NCBI GenBank assembly: GCA_021287075.1
Contig: JAJTBD010000004.1
Span: 1-64,000 of the forward strand
DNA length: 64,000 bases
Direction: 5' to 3'
DNA from: Micrococcales bacterium
Lineage (GTDB): Bacteria > Actinomycetota > Actinomycetes > Actinomycetales > Dermatophilaceae
The first letter of the stretch is position 1. Every line of letters starts with the position of its first letter. The notes below the pieces were generated by a model. It was given only the letters and a program-made list of their open reading frames with translations, did no database searches and was not told the origin of the DNA. The position numbers and the translations under genes were made by a program. Below, piece after piece: positions 53,341 to 61,707 of the stretch.

Positions 53341-54570
53341 TCAGACCACGCTGCCGGGCTCGACGCGGTCGCCCGCCTCGAGCGTGCGGCCCCTGCGGAC
53401 CCGGGTCTCGCGCCCGACGAGCACGATGTCCTCGTCACGCGGGCTGCGCCGGGTGGTGGCGGCGCCGACGACGGCGTCGCGCCCGATGACGGTGCGCTCG
53501 TCGACGATCGCCGTGTGCACGCTCGCGCCGGCCTCCACGACGACGCCGTCGAGCAGCACGCTGTCCTCGACGCTCACGCCGGGCCCGATGCGCGCCCCCG
53601 GGCCGATGACGCTGCGCACGACCCGCCCACGGACGTCGCTCCCGGCGCTGACCATCGACCCGTGCACCTCGGCCTCGGCGTGGATGATCGGCGGCGGCAG
53701 ATAGACCCCCGCTCCGCGCACCTTGCCGTAGGGCCGCTCGAAGACGTCGACCCGCCCGGCCAGCAGGTCGCGGTGGGCGGCGAGGTATGCCGCAGGCCGG
53801 CCCACGTCGCGCCAGTAGCCCTCGAGTGGCACGGCGATCGTGCGGCGGCGCGCGACGACCCGCTCGAGCAGCTGGTCGAAGTCGCCCAGACCGTCGTCCT
53901 CCAGCCGCCCCGATCTGCTCGCCTCGCGGCGCATCTGGTCGAGGGTGCCGAGCAGGACCTCGGGGTCATAGAGGGTGATCTCGGTGGCGATGGTGCCGGT
54001 GCTCGGGCGATCGGACTTGTATTCGATGCCCGTGACCAGCCCGGTGGCGTCGGTGACGATGGCGGCCTTGTGGGCGGCCTCGCGGACGCCGACCTCGGCG
54101 GTGACGACCGCGCACTCCGCGTCACGCCCCCGATAGCTCTCGACCACATCGAGCAGATCACAGGCGAAGACATGGTCGGCGCTGAGCACCAGCACGATCG
54201 TGGGGGCGAAGCGCTCGATGTCGTCACGGATGAGGTGCAGGTCGTCGGCGTTGCCGCTGGAGAAGCCGGTCTGGGAGTGCGCGCCGCCGCCCTCCTCCGG
54301 CACCACGCGGCGATAGCCGCCGACGGTCCGGTCGAGGTCCCAGGGCCGCCCGCCCGACAGGTGCGGGTCGAGGGAGGAGGCCTGGTATTGCACGGACACC
54401 CACACGTCGGCGATGCCGGAGTTGGTCAGGCTGGAGAGCGCGAAGTCGATCAGACGGTAGGTCCCCGCGAACGGCAGGGCGGGTTTGGCCCGCTCCCGCG
54501 TGAGCACGTCCATCCGGCCGCCCTGGCCACCCGCCTGGACGATGGCCAGCACCCGCTCTCTGCCACGCAT
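53341..54570 (-). CDS. GlgC-like sugar-phosphate nucleotidyltransferase
   Basis: This 409-residue protein is like glucose-1-phosphate adenylyltransferase: an N-terminal nucleotidyltransferase domain (VQAGGQGGRMDVLTRERAKPALPFAGTYRLIDFALSS; VLSADHVF; GYWRDVG) and a C-terminal left-handed beta-helix (HAEAEVHGSMVSAGSDV...IGPGARIGPGVSVEDSVLL). GlgC makes ADP-glucose for glycogen or alpha-glucan. The usual LAGGxGxRL becomes QAGGQGGRM, so a paralogue with altered regulation is possible. ATG 54570 is chosen; 54582 is an alternative. Confidence 0.88.
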   Translation of the reverse strand: MRGRERVLAIVQAGGQGGRMDVLTRERAKPALPFAGTYRLIDFALSSLTNSGIADVWVSVQYQASSLDPHLSGGRPWDLDRTVGGYRRVVPEEGGGAHSQTGFSSGNADDLHLIRDDIERFAPTIVLVLSADHVFACDLLDVVESYRGRDAECAVVTAEVGVREAAHKAAIVTDATGLVTGIEYKSDRPSTGTIATEITLYDPEVLLGTLDQMRREASRSGRLEDDGLGDFDQLLERVVARRRTIAVPLEGYWRDVGRPAAYLAAHRDLLAGRVDVFERPYGKVRGAGVYLPPPIIHAEAEVHGSMVSAGSDVRGRVVRSVIGPGARIGPGVSVEDSVLLDGVVVEAGASVHTAIVDERTVIGRDAVVGAATTRRSPRDEDIVLVGRETRVRRGRTLEAGDRVEPGSVV

Positions 54571-54615
54571 GCGCCCCACCATAGGCAGGCCAGATCCGCT
54601 CCAGTCACCTCCGCA

Positions 54616-54658
54616 GGGGCGGTATGCCGCGGGGCCGGGCCTCGCGGCATACCGCCCC
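54616..54658. terminator. hairpin made of an inverted pair of the dispersed word
   Basis: Perfect 16-base arms GGGGCGGTATGCCGCG and CGCGGCATACCGCCCC enclose an 11-base loop in the divergent region before the small secreted protein gene. Confidence 0.85.
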
Positions 54659-54668
54659 GCTGGCTGGT

Positions 54669-54700
54669 GGGCCCTTTCGCCCACGTGGGCGAGAACGCCC
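54669..54700. terminator. second hairpin in the divergent region
   Basis: GGGCCCTTTCGCCCAC and GTGGGCGAGAACGCCC pair at 13 of 16 positions. The layout is similar to the thiB-thiP hairpin. Lying between divergent genes, it may be a remnant terminator or an operator. Confidence 0.5.
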
Positions 54701-54772
54701 CGCGCGAATGCTCATTCGGGCGGCACAAGAGGCACACAGGAAGGGCATAGGGAGCGCCCCGAGAGTGGAGCC

Positions 54773-55063
54773 ATGACCACCAAGACCAGCACCCAGTCCC
54801 CCATCCGCCCCACCGCGAGCCGGACCCGTCGGGTCGCCGGTGCGGTCATGACCTCGGCCGCCATCGCGCTCGTCGGCGCGAGCGCCGTGCCCGCCTCGGC
54901 CGTGTCGGCCGGCGTCGTCTCGGTCGGCACCTCGCCGGTCTCGACGACCTCGGCGATGACGGTCTCCTCGGCCTCGAGCGCCACGGCCCTGCCGACGTCG
55001 ACGACCTCCGAGTCGGTGCGCTACCGGATCAACTCCGACGGCTCGCTGACCCGTCTGGGCTGA
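54773..55063 (+). CDS. small secreted Ser/Thr/Ala-rich protein
   Basis: This 96-residue protein has an Arg-containing n-region, a hydrophobic core (VAGAVMTSAAIALVGASAV) and an AxA-type cleavage near residue 44 (PASAVSA). The mature part of about 50 residues is Ser/Thr/Val-rich and ends in ESVRYRINSDGSLTRLG. GTGGAG precedes the ATG. I do not recognise a family. It is followed by the DUF3618/holin operon after 200 bases. Confidence 0.72.
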   Translation: MTTKTSTQSPIRPTASRTRRVAGAVMTSAAIALVGASAVPASAVSAGVVSVGTSPVSTTSAMTVSSASSATALPTSTTSESVRYRINSDGSLTRLG

Positions 55064-55264
55064 GCCCGCCAGATCGCCCGCGAGCCATCTCTCAGGCTTC
55101 CTATCTGCGGAAATGCGGATCTTCCTTCGCCGGCAGATCCCGCCCCTAAGGAGGTGTCTGGCTTGGCGTGGCCCACATAACGTCGTGGTCAGAGGTGTGT
55201 CCCAGCCCACTGAAGTGCATCGCGGTCACGGGCCACACCAGCCATTTGAGGGAAGGAAAGAAGC

Positions 55265-56035
55265 ATGTCTGATCGACCCTTTGACCAGCACGAGTCGACC
55301 TCGACCAAGGACGCCGCGGCCGCGGAGGCCAGCGGCGTCGCGGAGGACGCCAAGCAGGGCGCCCAGCAGGTGATCGGCACCGCCCAGGACGAGGCGGCCC
55401 AGGTCGCCGCCGAGGCCAAGAACCAGGCGCGCGACCTGCTCCACACCGTGCGCGGTGAGGTCTCGAGCCAGGCCGGCGGGCAGACCCAGCGCATCGCTGA
55501 GAGCCTGCGCTCGATCGCCGATGAGCTGCGCGAGATGGCCCAGGGCTCGGGCCAGTCCGGCATCGCCAGCGGCCTCGCCGACCAGGCCTCCGGCCAGCTG
55601 CACGCCTTCGCCGGCCGCATCGACGGCCGCGACCCGGAGGACCTGCTCGAGGACGTGCGCTCCTTCGCACGCCGTCGCCCGGGTGCCTTCCTCGCCGGCG
55701 CCGCAGTCGTCGGCCTGATCGGTGGCCGGCTGACCCGTGGCCTGCGCGACGACGAGCCGCAGCCGGCCCGCTTCGCTGGCTCCCCCGCCCCCGTGGGCAG
55801 CCAGCCGGGCATGGCCCCGGTGAGCGCCCCCGCCTATGTCGCGCCCACGGCGCCGGCCGCCCCGGGCGCCATCCACCCGGCCGCCACCGGCCCCGGCTCG
55901 GTCGGCCAGGTCAGCACGGGCCAGGACTACTCGCCCACCGGCCACCCCGAGGGCACCGAGGTCGTCGGTGAGCGTCTGACCGGCAGCGGCCCGCAGCCCA
56001 TCGAGGGCGAGGGCCCGATCGGGCGGCAGTCGTGA
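55265..56035 (+). CDS. envelope-associated helical protein
   Basis: This 256-residue protein has a long amphipathic, Ala/Gln/Glu-rich N-terminal half (coiled-coil-like, residues 15-125, with repeated QAxxxAxEAK patterns), one membrane segment (about 138-155: PGAFLAGAAVVGLIGGRL), and a Pro-rich C-terminal tail. It heads a three-gene operon with an actinobacterial holin-X type protein and a DUF3618 protein, with a 4-base overlap to the next gene (GTGA). GGAAGGAAAG precedes the ATG. These operons are typical of actinobacterial envelope or stress proteins of unknown role. Confidence 0.82.
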   Translation: MSDRPFDQHESTSTKDAAAAEASGVAEDAKQGAQQVIGTAQDEAAQVAAEAKNQARDLLHTVRGEVSSQAGGQTQRIAESLRSIADELREMAQGSGQSGIASGLADQASGQLHAFAGRIDGRDPEDLLEDVRSFARRRPGAFLAGAAVVGLIGGRLTRGLRDDEPQPARFAGSPAPVGSQPGMAPVSAPAYVAPTAPAAPGAIHPAATGPGSVGQVSTGQDYSPTGHPEGTEVVGERLTGSGPQPIEGEGPIGRQS

Positions 56036-56526
56036 GCGGCGCCCACGTCCCCGAGGGGCCGGACACGCGGCATACCCCCACTGGCAGTGACGTGCGGGCG
56101 GCCGTCCCCGTCGAGGGCGCCCACGACACCTATGAGCGCGGCGAGCCCGGCTCGATCGGCGGCCTCGTCGCCGACATCAGCCGCGACATCTCCACGCTCA
56201 TGCGCCAGGAAGTCGCCCTGGCCAAGGCCGAGGTGCAGCAGTCCGCCAAGGAGGCCGGCAAGGGCGCGGGGATGCTCGCCGGAGCCGGCGTCGCCGCCCA
56301 CATGATGTTGCTGTTCCTCTCCCTCGCCCTCTGGTGGGGGCTGGGTCACCTGCTCAACAACCACGGGTATGCCGCCCTCGCGGTCGGCCTGCTGTGGGGG
56401 ATCATCGCGGCGATCCTCGCCGCCGCAGGCAAGAGCGCCATGCAGAACGTCAACGGCATTCCGCGCACGGTGGAGACCGCCAAGCAGGTCCCCGATGCGC
56501 TCAAGGGAAATGAGGACATCCGATGA
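56032..56526 (+). CDS. actinobacterial holin-X family membrane protein
   Basis: This 164-residue protein matches the actinobacterial holin-X (phage holin superfamily III-like) group: a conserved SIGGLVADISRDISTLMRQEVALAKAEV amphipathic stretch followed by two membrane helices (about 80-105 and 112-135). Despite the name there is no phage context; these proteins are normal chromosomal envelope proteins. It starts at a GTG overlapping the previous stop and overlaps the DUF3618 start. Confidence 0.88.
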   Translation: MSGAHVPEGPDTRHTPTGSDVRAAVPVEGAHDTYERGEPGSIGGLVADISRDISTLMRQEVALAKAEVQQSAKEAGKGAGMLAGAGVAAHMMLLFLSLALWWGLGHLLNNHGYAALAVGLLWGIIAAILAAAGKSAMQNVNGIPRTVETAKQVPDALKGNEDIR

Positions 56527-57242
56527 GCAATGACACGACCCCGATGAGCAACGACCCCGACGAGATCCGTCGCGAGATCGAGCGCACCCGCGCCAACCTC
56601 AGCCAGGACGTCAACGCCCTCGGCGAGGCCGCCTCGCCGGGCAATGTGGCCAAGCGCCAGGCCGAGAAGGTCACCGACAAGGCCACGGCCGCAGGCCGCA
56701 ACCTCAAGGAGAAGATCATGGGCAGCGACGACAGCTATGACCGCGCCTACGCCAGCTACACCGGCGTCGATGACTCCCCGTCAGCCGGCCAGCGCCTGAG
56801 CGACGCCGGGGATGCGCTGGGAGATAAGGCCTCTGCGGCCGGTCAGCGCGTCAGCGACGCCGCCGACAGCGCCAGGGAGGCGGTGGCCGGAGCACCCCAG
56901 CAGGCCAAGCGCAAGGCCCAGGGCAACCCCCTGGCCGCTGGCCTGATCGCCCTCGGCGCCGGCTGGCTCGTCGGCTCGATGCTCCCGGCATCTGAGAAGG
57001 AGCGTCAGCTCGCCCAGCAGGCCAAGGACAAGGCCGAGCCGCTCGTCGAGGAGGCCAAGTCCGTGGCGCAGGACGCCGTGGACAACGTCAAGTCCCCGGC
57101 CCAAGAGGCGGTGCAGTCCCTGAAGGAGAGCGCCGCCGCCGGCGTCGACAATGTCAAGGCCGAGGGGCAGGGCGCGGCCGCCGACGTGAAGGACTCCGCC
57201 AAGGACTCCGCGCAGGCAGTCAACGAGCAGCGCAAGTCCTGA
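56523..57242 (+). CDS. DUF3618 domain protein
   Basis: This 239-residue protein begins with the DUF3618 signature DPDEIRREIERTRANLSQDVNAL, followed by a low-complexity Ala/Lys/Asp-rich region, a membrane segment (about 140-156: NPLAAGLIALGAGWLVGSML), and LEA-like repeats (AQDAVDNVKSPAQEAVQSLKESA). The repeats resemble desiccation-protective helices. The gene overlaps the holin-X gene (ATGA) and is followed by a strong terminator. Confidence 0.9.
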   Translation: MSNDTTPMSNDPDEIRREIERTRANLSQDVNALGEAASPGNVAKRQAEKVTDKATAAGRNLKEKIMGSDDSYDRAYASYTGVDDSPSAGQRLSDAGDALGDKASAAGQRVSDAADSAREAVAGAPQQAKRKAQGNPLAAGLIALGAGWLVGSMLPASEKERQLAQQAKDKAEPLVEEAKSVAQDAVDNVKSPAQEAVQSLKESAAAGVDNVKAEGQGAAADVKDSAKDSAQAVNEQRKS

Positions 57243-57257
57243 CCGCTCGCACATGGG

Positions 57258-57291
57258 GAGGCCCCCGACCCGTCACCGGTTCGGGGGCCTC
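57258..57291 (+). terminator. intrinsic terminator after the DUF3618 operon
   Basis: Arms GAGGCCCCCGA and TCGGGGGCCTC are perfect, followed by TTGCTGT. This is the clearest intrinsic terminator in the window. Confidence 0.9.
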
Positions 57292-57888
57292 TTGCTGTGC
57301 TCATGTCGGGGGTCAGGACTGGACCAGCCGGCGCGCCAGCGTGGCGTCGCACACGAGTCCGTCGAGCAGCCCACCCAGCGGTGCCGCCAGCACTTCCGCG
57401 TAGCCCCGGTCAGCTGAACGACATCGACCTGGGGCAGTGGTCGAGCAGGTAGTCCGGCAGATCGCGCTGATGCTCTTAGGTGCACCGGTCATCGTCCTGC
57501 TCTTGGCGAGTATGTCGCCCGCGGCGGCCCCGCCAGGCTGCATGGCTCCTCGCTGGAGGTGACTGCCCGCCCAAGTGGCAGGTTGCCACCGCTGCCGAGA
57601 TCGCCCCCACCGAGGTCGAGCGGGACGCAGCGGTCTACGGTCGGTATGCCCCCGCTCACGCAGGTGCACGGCATCAGCTGGGCTCACCGCCTGGGACCGA
57701 CACAGCTCGACGCCGCCCACGGGGCAGAGTTTCACTCGCCCTGCGATTCGGCGCTGACCTGAGGAAACAGACCCGCGAGGGTGTGCAGGACGCGCCGCGA
57801 CCACGCGTACCCTCGCGCGCAGGGCCCCACCCAGGGGACTGCGACACGGATTGTGTGTCGGCACCGAGCGGAGGGAGCGGACTTGTCT
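57292..57888. other. gene-poor stretch, possibly decayed
   Basis: About 600 bases hold no convincing gene. Several frames are open on both strands but none has family features or a ribosome site. The third-position GC signal seen elsewhere is blurred. The phrase GYAEVLAAPLGGLLDGLV in one minus-strand frame (about 57313-57420) looks protein-like but is isolated, so the stretch may be a gene remnant. Confidence 0.5.
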
Positions 57889-58983
57889 ATGGAGCCTCGT
57901 CCGATCCGTGTCGCGTCAGTTCCGTCAGGTCATGTCTATGTCCGTCATCTGTCGCGTCCAGGCGGGGGCGACCTGGCCGTGCGGCTGCCCGATCCCCGAC
58001 CGCGGACTGCTCTCCAGACCGACTCCTCGGCGTGGTGGCCTCCCGCGATGCTCGAGACAGCCTGGGTCGAGGAGCACGCCGACGACTTCGACCTCATGCA
58101 CGTCCACTTCGGCTTCGACGCCCTCGACCCGGCGGACCTCGAGCGGTGGGCGCGGGCCTTGCACAGGCATCGCAAGGCCTTGGTGGTGACAGCACATGAC
58201 CTACGCAACCCCCACCACCTCGAGCCAGGTCTGCACAACGCCCAGCTTGGAGTGCTGCTGCGTCACGCAAGCCGGGTCATCACTCTGACCTCGATGGCGG
58301 CCGAGAAGTTGCGCGAGCGCTGGGGGGTCGAGGCGCTAGTGCTGCCCCATCCGCACATCGTCGATGAGGCGTGGCTGCGGCGGCCGCGACCGAAGCACGA
58401 CGGCTTCGTCGTCGGTGTGCACTGCAAGAGCCTGCGCGCCAATCTCGACCCGCTCCCCGTGATCGAGGCCATCCTCGATGCACGGGACAGACTGCCGGGC
58501 CTGCGCCTGCGCGTGGACGTGCACACCGACGTCATGACCCCAGGCATGAGCAACCACCACGAAGCGACGGCTGTGGCGCTGCGGGGGTGGGAGGAGTCCG
58601 GGGAGATCGAGTTGCATGTGCATGACTATTTCGACGACGACGCCCTCAACGACTACCTGCAGAGTCTGGATGTGTCCGTCCTGCCCTATCGCTTCGGCTC
58701 CCACTCTGGATGGCTCGAGGCCTGCACCGACCTGGGCACGTGGGTGGCCGCGCCGACCTGCGGCTTCTATCGCGATCAGCGCGAGTGCGTCTCCTTTGTG
58801 ATGAATGAGTCTGAGTTCCGAGCAGATTCACTGATCGCAGCCTTGGAGATCGCGCACTCCCGGCCCGGCCCACGGCTGGGCGCTGAGGAACGGTCGGCCG
58901 AGCGTGATCGGGTCGCCCGCGCGCACGAGGAGCTGTATGCCGCGCTGCTGGCTGATCGGGGAGTCCCGTGCACGTCGTCGTGA
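57889..58983 (+). CDS. glycosyltransferase-like protein
   Basis: This protein of about 364 residues has a GT-B-like layout: RVASVPSGHVYVRHL near the start, DLMHVHFGFDAL, VVTAHDLRNPHH, RHASRVITLTSMAAEKLRERWGVEALVLPHPHIV (typical of GT4 enzymes), and DVSVLPYRFGSHSGWLEACTDLGTWVAAPTCG near the nucleotide-sugar site. The ATG at 57889 follows GGAGGGAG; a TTG at 57883 is possible. It overlaps the next glycosyltransferase by 16 bases, so both likely act on the same glycan. The acceptor is unknown. Confidence 0.85.
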   Translation: MEPRPIRVASVPSGHVYVRHLSRPGGGDLAVRLPDPRPRTALQTDSSAWWPPAMLETAWVEEHADDFDLMHVHFGFDALDPADLERWARALHRHRKALVVTAHDLRNPHHLEPGLHNAQLGVLLRHASRVITLTSMAAEKLRERWGVEALVLPHPHIVDEAWLRRPRPKHDGFVVGVHCKSLRANLDPLPVIEAILDARDRLPGLRLRVDVHTDVMTPGMSNHHEATAVALRGWEESGEIELHVHDYFDDDALNDYLQSLDVSVLPYRFGSHSGWLEACTDLGTWVAAPTCGFYRDQRECVSFVMNESEFRADSLIAALEIAHSRPGPRLGAEERSAERDRVARAHEELYAALLADRGVPCTSS

Positions 58984-60056
58984 TCGCCGCCGCGAACCAC
59001 CCGCTGGTCGAACCGTTCGCGGGAGGCCTGGAGTCGCTGACCGCGACCCTGGTCCACGGCCTGCGGCAGCGTGGAGTCCGGGTCACCCTCTTCGCGGGCG
59101 CGGGGAGCGACCCCGCCCTGGACGCGAATCCCCTTCCGGTGCAGCCCCTCTCGCTCAGTGAGGCTGCGCGCCTCGATCCCTCGATGGTGCAGGAAGGGTG
59201 GCTGCGTCAGCACCACGCCTATCTCCAGGCGATGCTGTGGCTGCGCGACCAGCGCGATGTGGACATCGTCCACAACCACAGCCTGCACCACCTGCCGGTC
59301 GCGATGTCCGCCGTCGCACCGGCCCCCATGCTCACGACCCTGCACACCCCACCCACGCCATGGCTGGAGTCGGCCCTGGCCATTCAACAGGACCCCCGGG
59401 CGCGCTACGTCGCCGTCAGCCGTTTCACGGCCCGCACCTGGGCCCATGTGGCCCAGGTAGGGGTGGTGCCCAACGGGGTTGACACCAGCCGCTGGACCCC
59501 CGGGCCTGGTGGACCCGACCTGGTGTGGGCCGGTCGGCTCGTGCCGGAGAAGGCGCCGCATCTGGCCTGTGAGGCGGCCAGGCGGGCGCGCCGCCGGCTC
59601 CACCTGGTCGGACCCGTGAGTGATCAGCGCTATTTCGACGAGTGTGTCCGCCCGCTCCTCAACGAGAACCTCGTCTATCTGGGCCATCTCGACCAGCCGG
59701 CCCTCGCACGTCTCGTGGGGACCAGCGCGGCCACCCTGGTGACACCCGTGTGGGACGAGCCCTATGGCCTGGTTGCCGCCGAGTCACTTGCCTGCGGGAC
59801 GCCGGTGGTGGCCCTGGACCGCGGCGGGCTCCGAGAGGTTGTGGACGAGTCAGCTGGGGTCTTGGTCAGCGTGGGCGGCGATGGCGAACTCATCGAGGAC
59901 GACCTGTCGGCCCGTCTGGCCGCGGCGATCCCACTTGCCGAGAGCCGCAGCCGGGGAGCCTGCAGATCCAGGGCGGAGGACTCCTGCTCCCACACTGTGA
60001 TGGTCGAGGCCTATCTGGAGTGGTATGCCGCGATGCTGTCCCATCGGGCCGCCTGA
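58968..60056 (+). CDS. GT4-family glycosyltransferase
   Basis: This 362-residue protein has GT4 features: a Gly-rich N-terminal loop (PFAGGLESLTATLVHGLRQRGVRVTLFAG), IVHNHSLHHLP, AVSRFTARTW, VPNGVD, LVWAGRLVPEKAPHLACEA and the EX7E motif region TPVWDEPYGLVAAESLACGTPVVALDRGG. It transfers a sugar from a nucleotide donor to an unknown acceptor. The start is a GTG inside the end of the previous gene. The final 60 residues carry Cys/Arg-rich text (GACRSRAEDSCS) that is atypical. Confidence 0.92.
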   Translation: MHVVVIAAANHPLVEPFAGGLESLTATLVHGLRQRGVRVTLFAGAGSDPALDANPLPVQPLSLSEAARLDPSMVQEGWLRQHHAYLQAMLWLRDQRDVDIVHNHSLHHLPVAMSAVAPAPMLTTLHTPPTPWLESALAIQQDPRARYVAVSRFTARTWAHVAQVGVVPNGVDTSRWTPGPGGPDLVWAGRLVPEKAPHLACEAARRARRRLHLVGPVSDQRYFDECVRPLLNENLVYLGHLDQPALARLVGTSAATLVTPVWDEPYGLVAAESLACGTPVVALDRGGLREVVDESAGVLVSVGGDGELIEDDLSARLAAAIPLAESRSRGACRSRAEDSCSHTVMVEAYLEWYAAMLSHRAA

Positions 60057-60104
60057 GTCGCGTCACGCCGCCCTGTCAGGGGCGCGGAGGGATACGCTTG
60101 TGGG

Positions 60105-60782
60105 ATGGGTTCTCCTGAGGCGGCAGACCGACCGGTCACTCTCGCGGTGGCCAACGATTTCGAGCTGGTCGTGCGTGGCGTCGCCCGGATGCTGGAGGAC
60201 CACGGTGACCGGGTAGCGGTCGTGGAACTCAACTGCCAGACACCGGTGGCACAGGAAGTGGACCTGGTCCTTCTCGACACTTTCGCGCAACAGCCCGTCG
60301 ACCAGCAGGCGGTCCGGGAAGCGCTCGGGAACCCAAAGGTAGGCAGGGTCGCCATCTATACCTGGCACCTGGACGAGCATCTGATCCAGGATGCGCTGGC
60401 CCAGGGCGTTCACGGATATCTCTACAAGGGCCTGTCAGCGGAGCAGCTGGTCGGTGCGATCGAGCGGGTCCACGCCGGCGACCGGGTGGTCAGCCGTGCG
60501 CGTCGGAGCCAGCAGGACGGTGAGACGTCCGGAGGCGACTGGCCCGGTCGGAATGAGGGTCTGACCGAACGGGAGGCGGACGTACTGGCTCTTATCGCCC
60601 AAGGCATGAGCAACGAGGCCATCGCACGCCAGATGTACCTGTCCATCAACACGGTGAAGTCGTATGTCCGCTCGGCCTACCGCAGGATGGGTGTGGCGTC
60701 CCGGTCGCAGGCCGTGCTCTGGGCCGTCGAGCACGGATTCAACCCCTCGTCCAAGCGGATCACCGGATCCCCGCGAGACTAG
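60105..60782 (+). CDS. NarL/LuxR-family response regulator with atypical receiver
   Basis: This 225-residue protein has a receiver-like domain (1-125) and a LuxR helix-turn-helix (about 153-212: LTEREADVLALIAQGMSNEAIARQMYLSINTVKSYVRSAYRRMGV). In the receiver, phosphoacceptor Asp58 (LVLLDTF) and Lys in GYLYKG are kept, but the usual acidic pair is reduced to Asn17-Asp18, so phosphorylation may be weak or absent. No kinase lies nearby. It follows the glycosyltransferases by 48 bases and may regulate them. Confidence 0.88.
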   Translation: MGSPEAADRPVTLAVANDFELVVRGVARMLEDHGDRVAVVELNCQTPVAQEVDLVLLDTFAQQPVDQQAVREALGNPKVGRVAIYTWHLDEHLIQDALAQGVHGYLYKGLSAEQLVGAIERVHAGDRVVSRARRSQQDGETSGGDWPGRNEGLTEREADVLALIAQGMSNEAIARQMYLSINTVKSYVRSAYRRMGVASRSQAVLWAVEHGFNPSSKRITGSPRD

Positions 60783-60789
60783 GCACCCG

Positions 60790-60936
60790 ACCAGCGGGCC
60801 AGGCCGGGTAGGCGCCCCATCGACCATGTCCGCGCTCTCGAGGACCAGCACACCCCAGCCCGCGTGGGCGGGCCCGGCCGCGGCGACCAGACCGTGATGA
60901 CCCGCGGCCGATGACAACCGCGTCGGCACTCTCCAT
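60790..60936 (-). pseudogene. N-terminal remnant of a phytoene-desaturase-like oxidoreductase
   Basis: From the ATG at 60936 the minus strand reads MESADAVVIG, then after one extra C it continues in another frame as GHHGLVAAAGPAHAGWGVLVLE. Joined, this is the FAD-binding start of NAD(P)/FAD-dependent carotenoid-desaturase-like enzymes. Similarity stops near 60800, where the LuxR-type gene begins from the other side. It lies 12 bases after the SRPBCC gene, a pairing that is common in intact form, so an operon partner has been truncated. Confidence 0.75.
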
Positions 60937-60948
60937 CGCGCTGCCGCG

Positions 60949-61425
60949 TCAGCCCTGCGGGTGGTCGAGCGAGCTCGCTCGCTCGGCGAGCAGGCAGAGC
61001 CTGTGCAGCGCCTCACGGTTGCGCACCACCAGTGCGGTCTGCCTCACGATCGCCGGCACCAGTCGGGCCGGGCCAGAGGTGACGTCCTCGCTCATATGGA
61101 CGACTGTGCCCTCTGCGGTCGGTTCCAGCACCAGCTCCACTGTCTGCACTGCCGCCGGCCTCGTGCGAGCCGATAGGACCAGGCGCCGTCCGACCTCTGC
61201 CTCGAGCACGCTGGTCGAGTCGTCCAGCACCGCTGGCCAAGTGCCGATCGAATGGTGCAGACAGGAGCCCGGCTCCGGCCACGTGATGTCGACGGCGCGG
61301 ACGCGCGAGGCGCCAACGACCCAGGACCCATAGGCCCACCCGTCCGCGAGCACACCCCACACCTGCTCGGGCGTGGCGGACGTGGTGCGAGTGATCTCAG
61401 GTGCGTTATGCATAAGCGATTCCAT
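60949..61425 (-). CDS. SRPBCC-family (polyketide cyclase-like) protein
   Basis: This 158-residue protein has the START/SRPBCC layout: ITRTTSATPEQVWGVLADGWAYGSWVVGASRVRAVD at the start, a central sheet (VELVLEPTAEGTVVHMSEDV) and a long C-terminal helix (NREALHRLCLLAERA). Such proteins bind hydrophobic ligands. The alternative start at 61413 removes four residues. Its usual neighbour, a desaturase-like flavoprotein, is present only as a broken remnant downstream. Confidence 0.88.
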   Translation of the reverse strand: MESLMHNAPEITRTTSATPEQVWGVLADGWAYGSWVVGASRVRAVDITWPEPGSCLHHSIGTWPAVLDDSTSVLEAEVGRRLVLSARTRPAAVQTVELVLEPTAEGTVVHMSEDVTSGPARLVPAIVRQTALVVRNREALHRLCLLAERASSLDHPQG

Positions 61426-61449
61426 ACCCGTCCTGACGACGCAGCCGCT

Positions 61450-61707
61450 CTAGTTACCCGGCTCCGCCGACTGCACCTTCGGCGACCCGCCCGACTCCTC
61501 GTCCTTCAGACCGTCGATCTCGTCGACGAGGCGCTCCTTATCGGCCTGGGGGACCTCCACGCCAGCCTCGTCCAGCCCCTCGTCGAGCTGCTCGGCAATG
61601 CGCTTCTTCTCTCCAGAGTAGTCCCATGAGGTGACCCCGTCCACGATGTGCTGCGCTGCCTCGCCGGCAGCGTCCTGAGCCTGGTCGTTCTGCGGGTTCT
61701 CGCTCAT
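61450..61707 (-). CDS. small acidic hypothetical protein
   Basis: This 85-residue acidic protein (Asp/Glu/Gln-rich, one Trp) has no signal or membrane segment and no family I recognise. The middle (YSGEKKRIAEQLDEGLDEAGVEVPQADKERLVDEIDGL) looks helical. It precedes the SRPBCC gene on the same strand by 24 bases and may be cotranscribed. Confidence 0.72.
   Translation of the reverse strand: MSENPQNDQAQDAAGEAAQHIVDGVTSWDYSGEKKRIAEQLDEGLDEAGVEVPQADKERLVDEIDGLKDEESGGSPKVQSAEPGN

Noticed and set aside
56032..56526. Holin-like gene as evidence of a prophage
   Set aside because: No other phage gene, integrase or attachment site is present; the holin-X group is a normal actinobacterial envelope family.
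57313..57864. 183-codon minus-strand frame as a gene
   Set aside because: Arg/Pro/Gly-rich, no ribosome site, no motif, and it overlaps equally long frames on the other strand.
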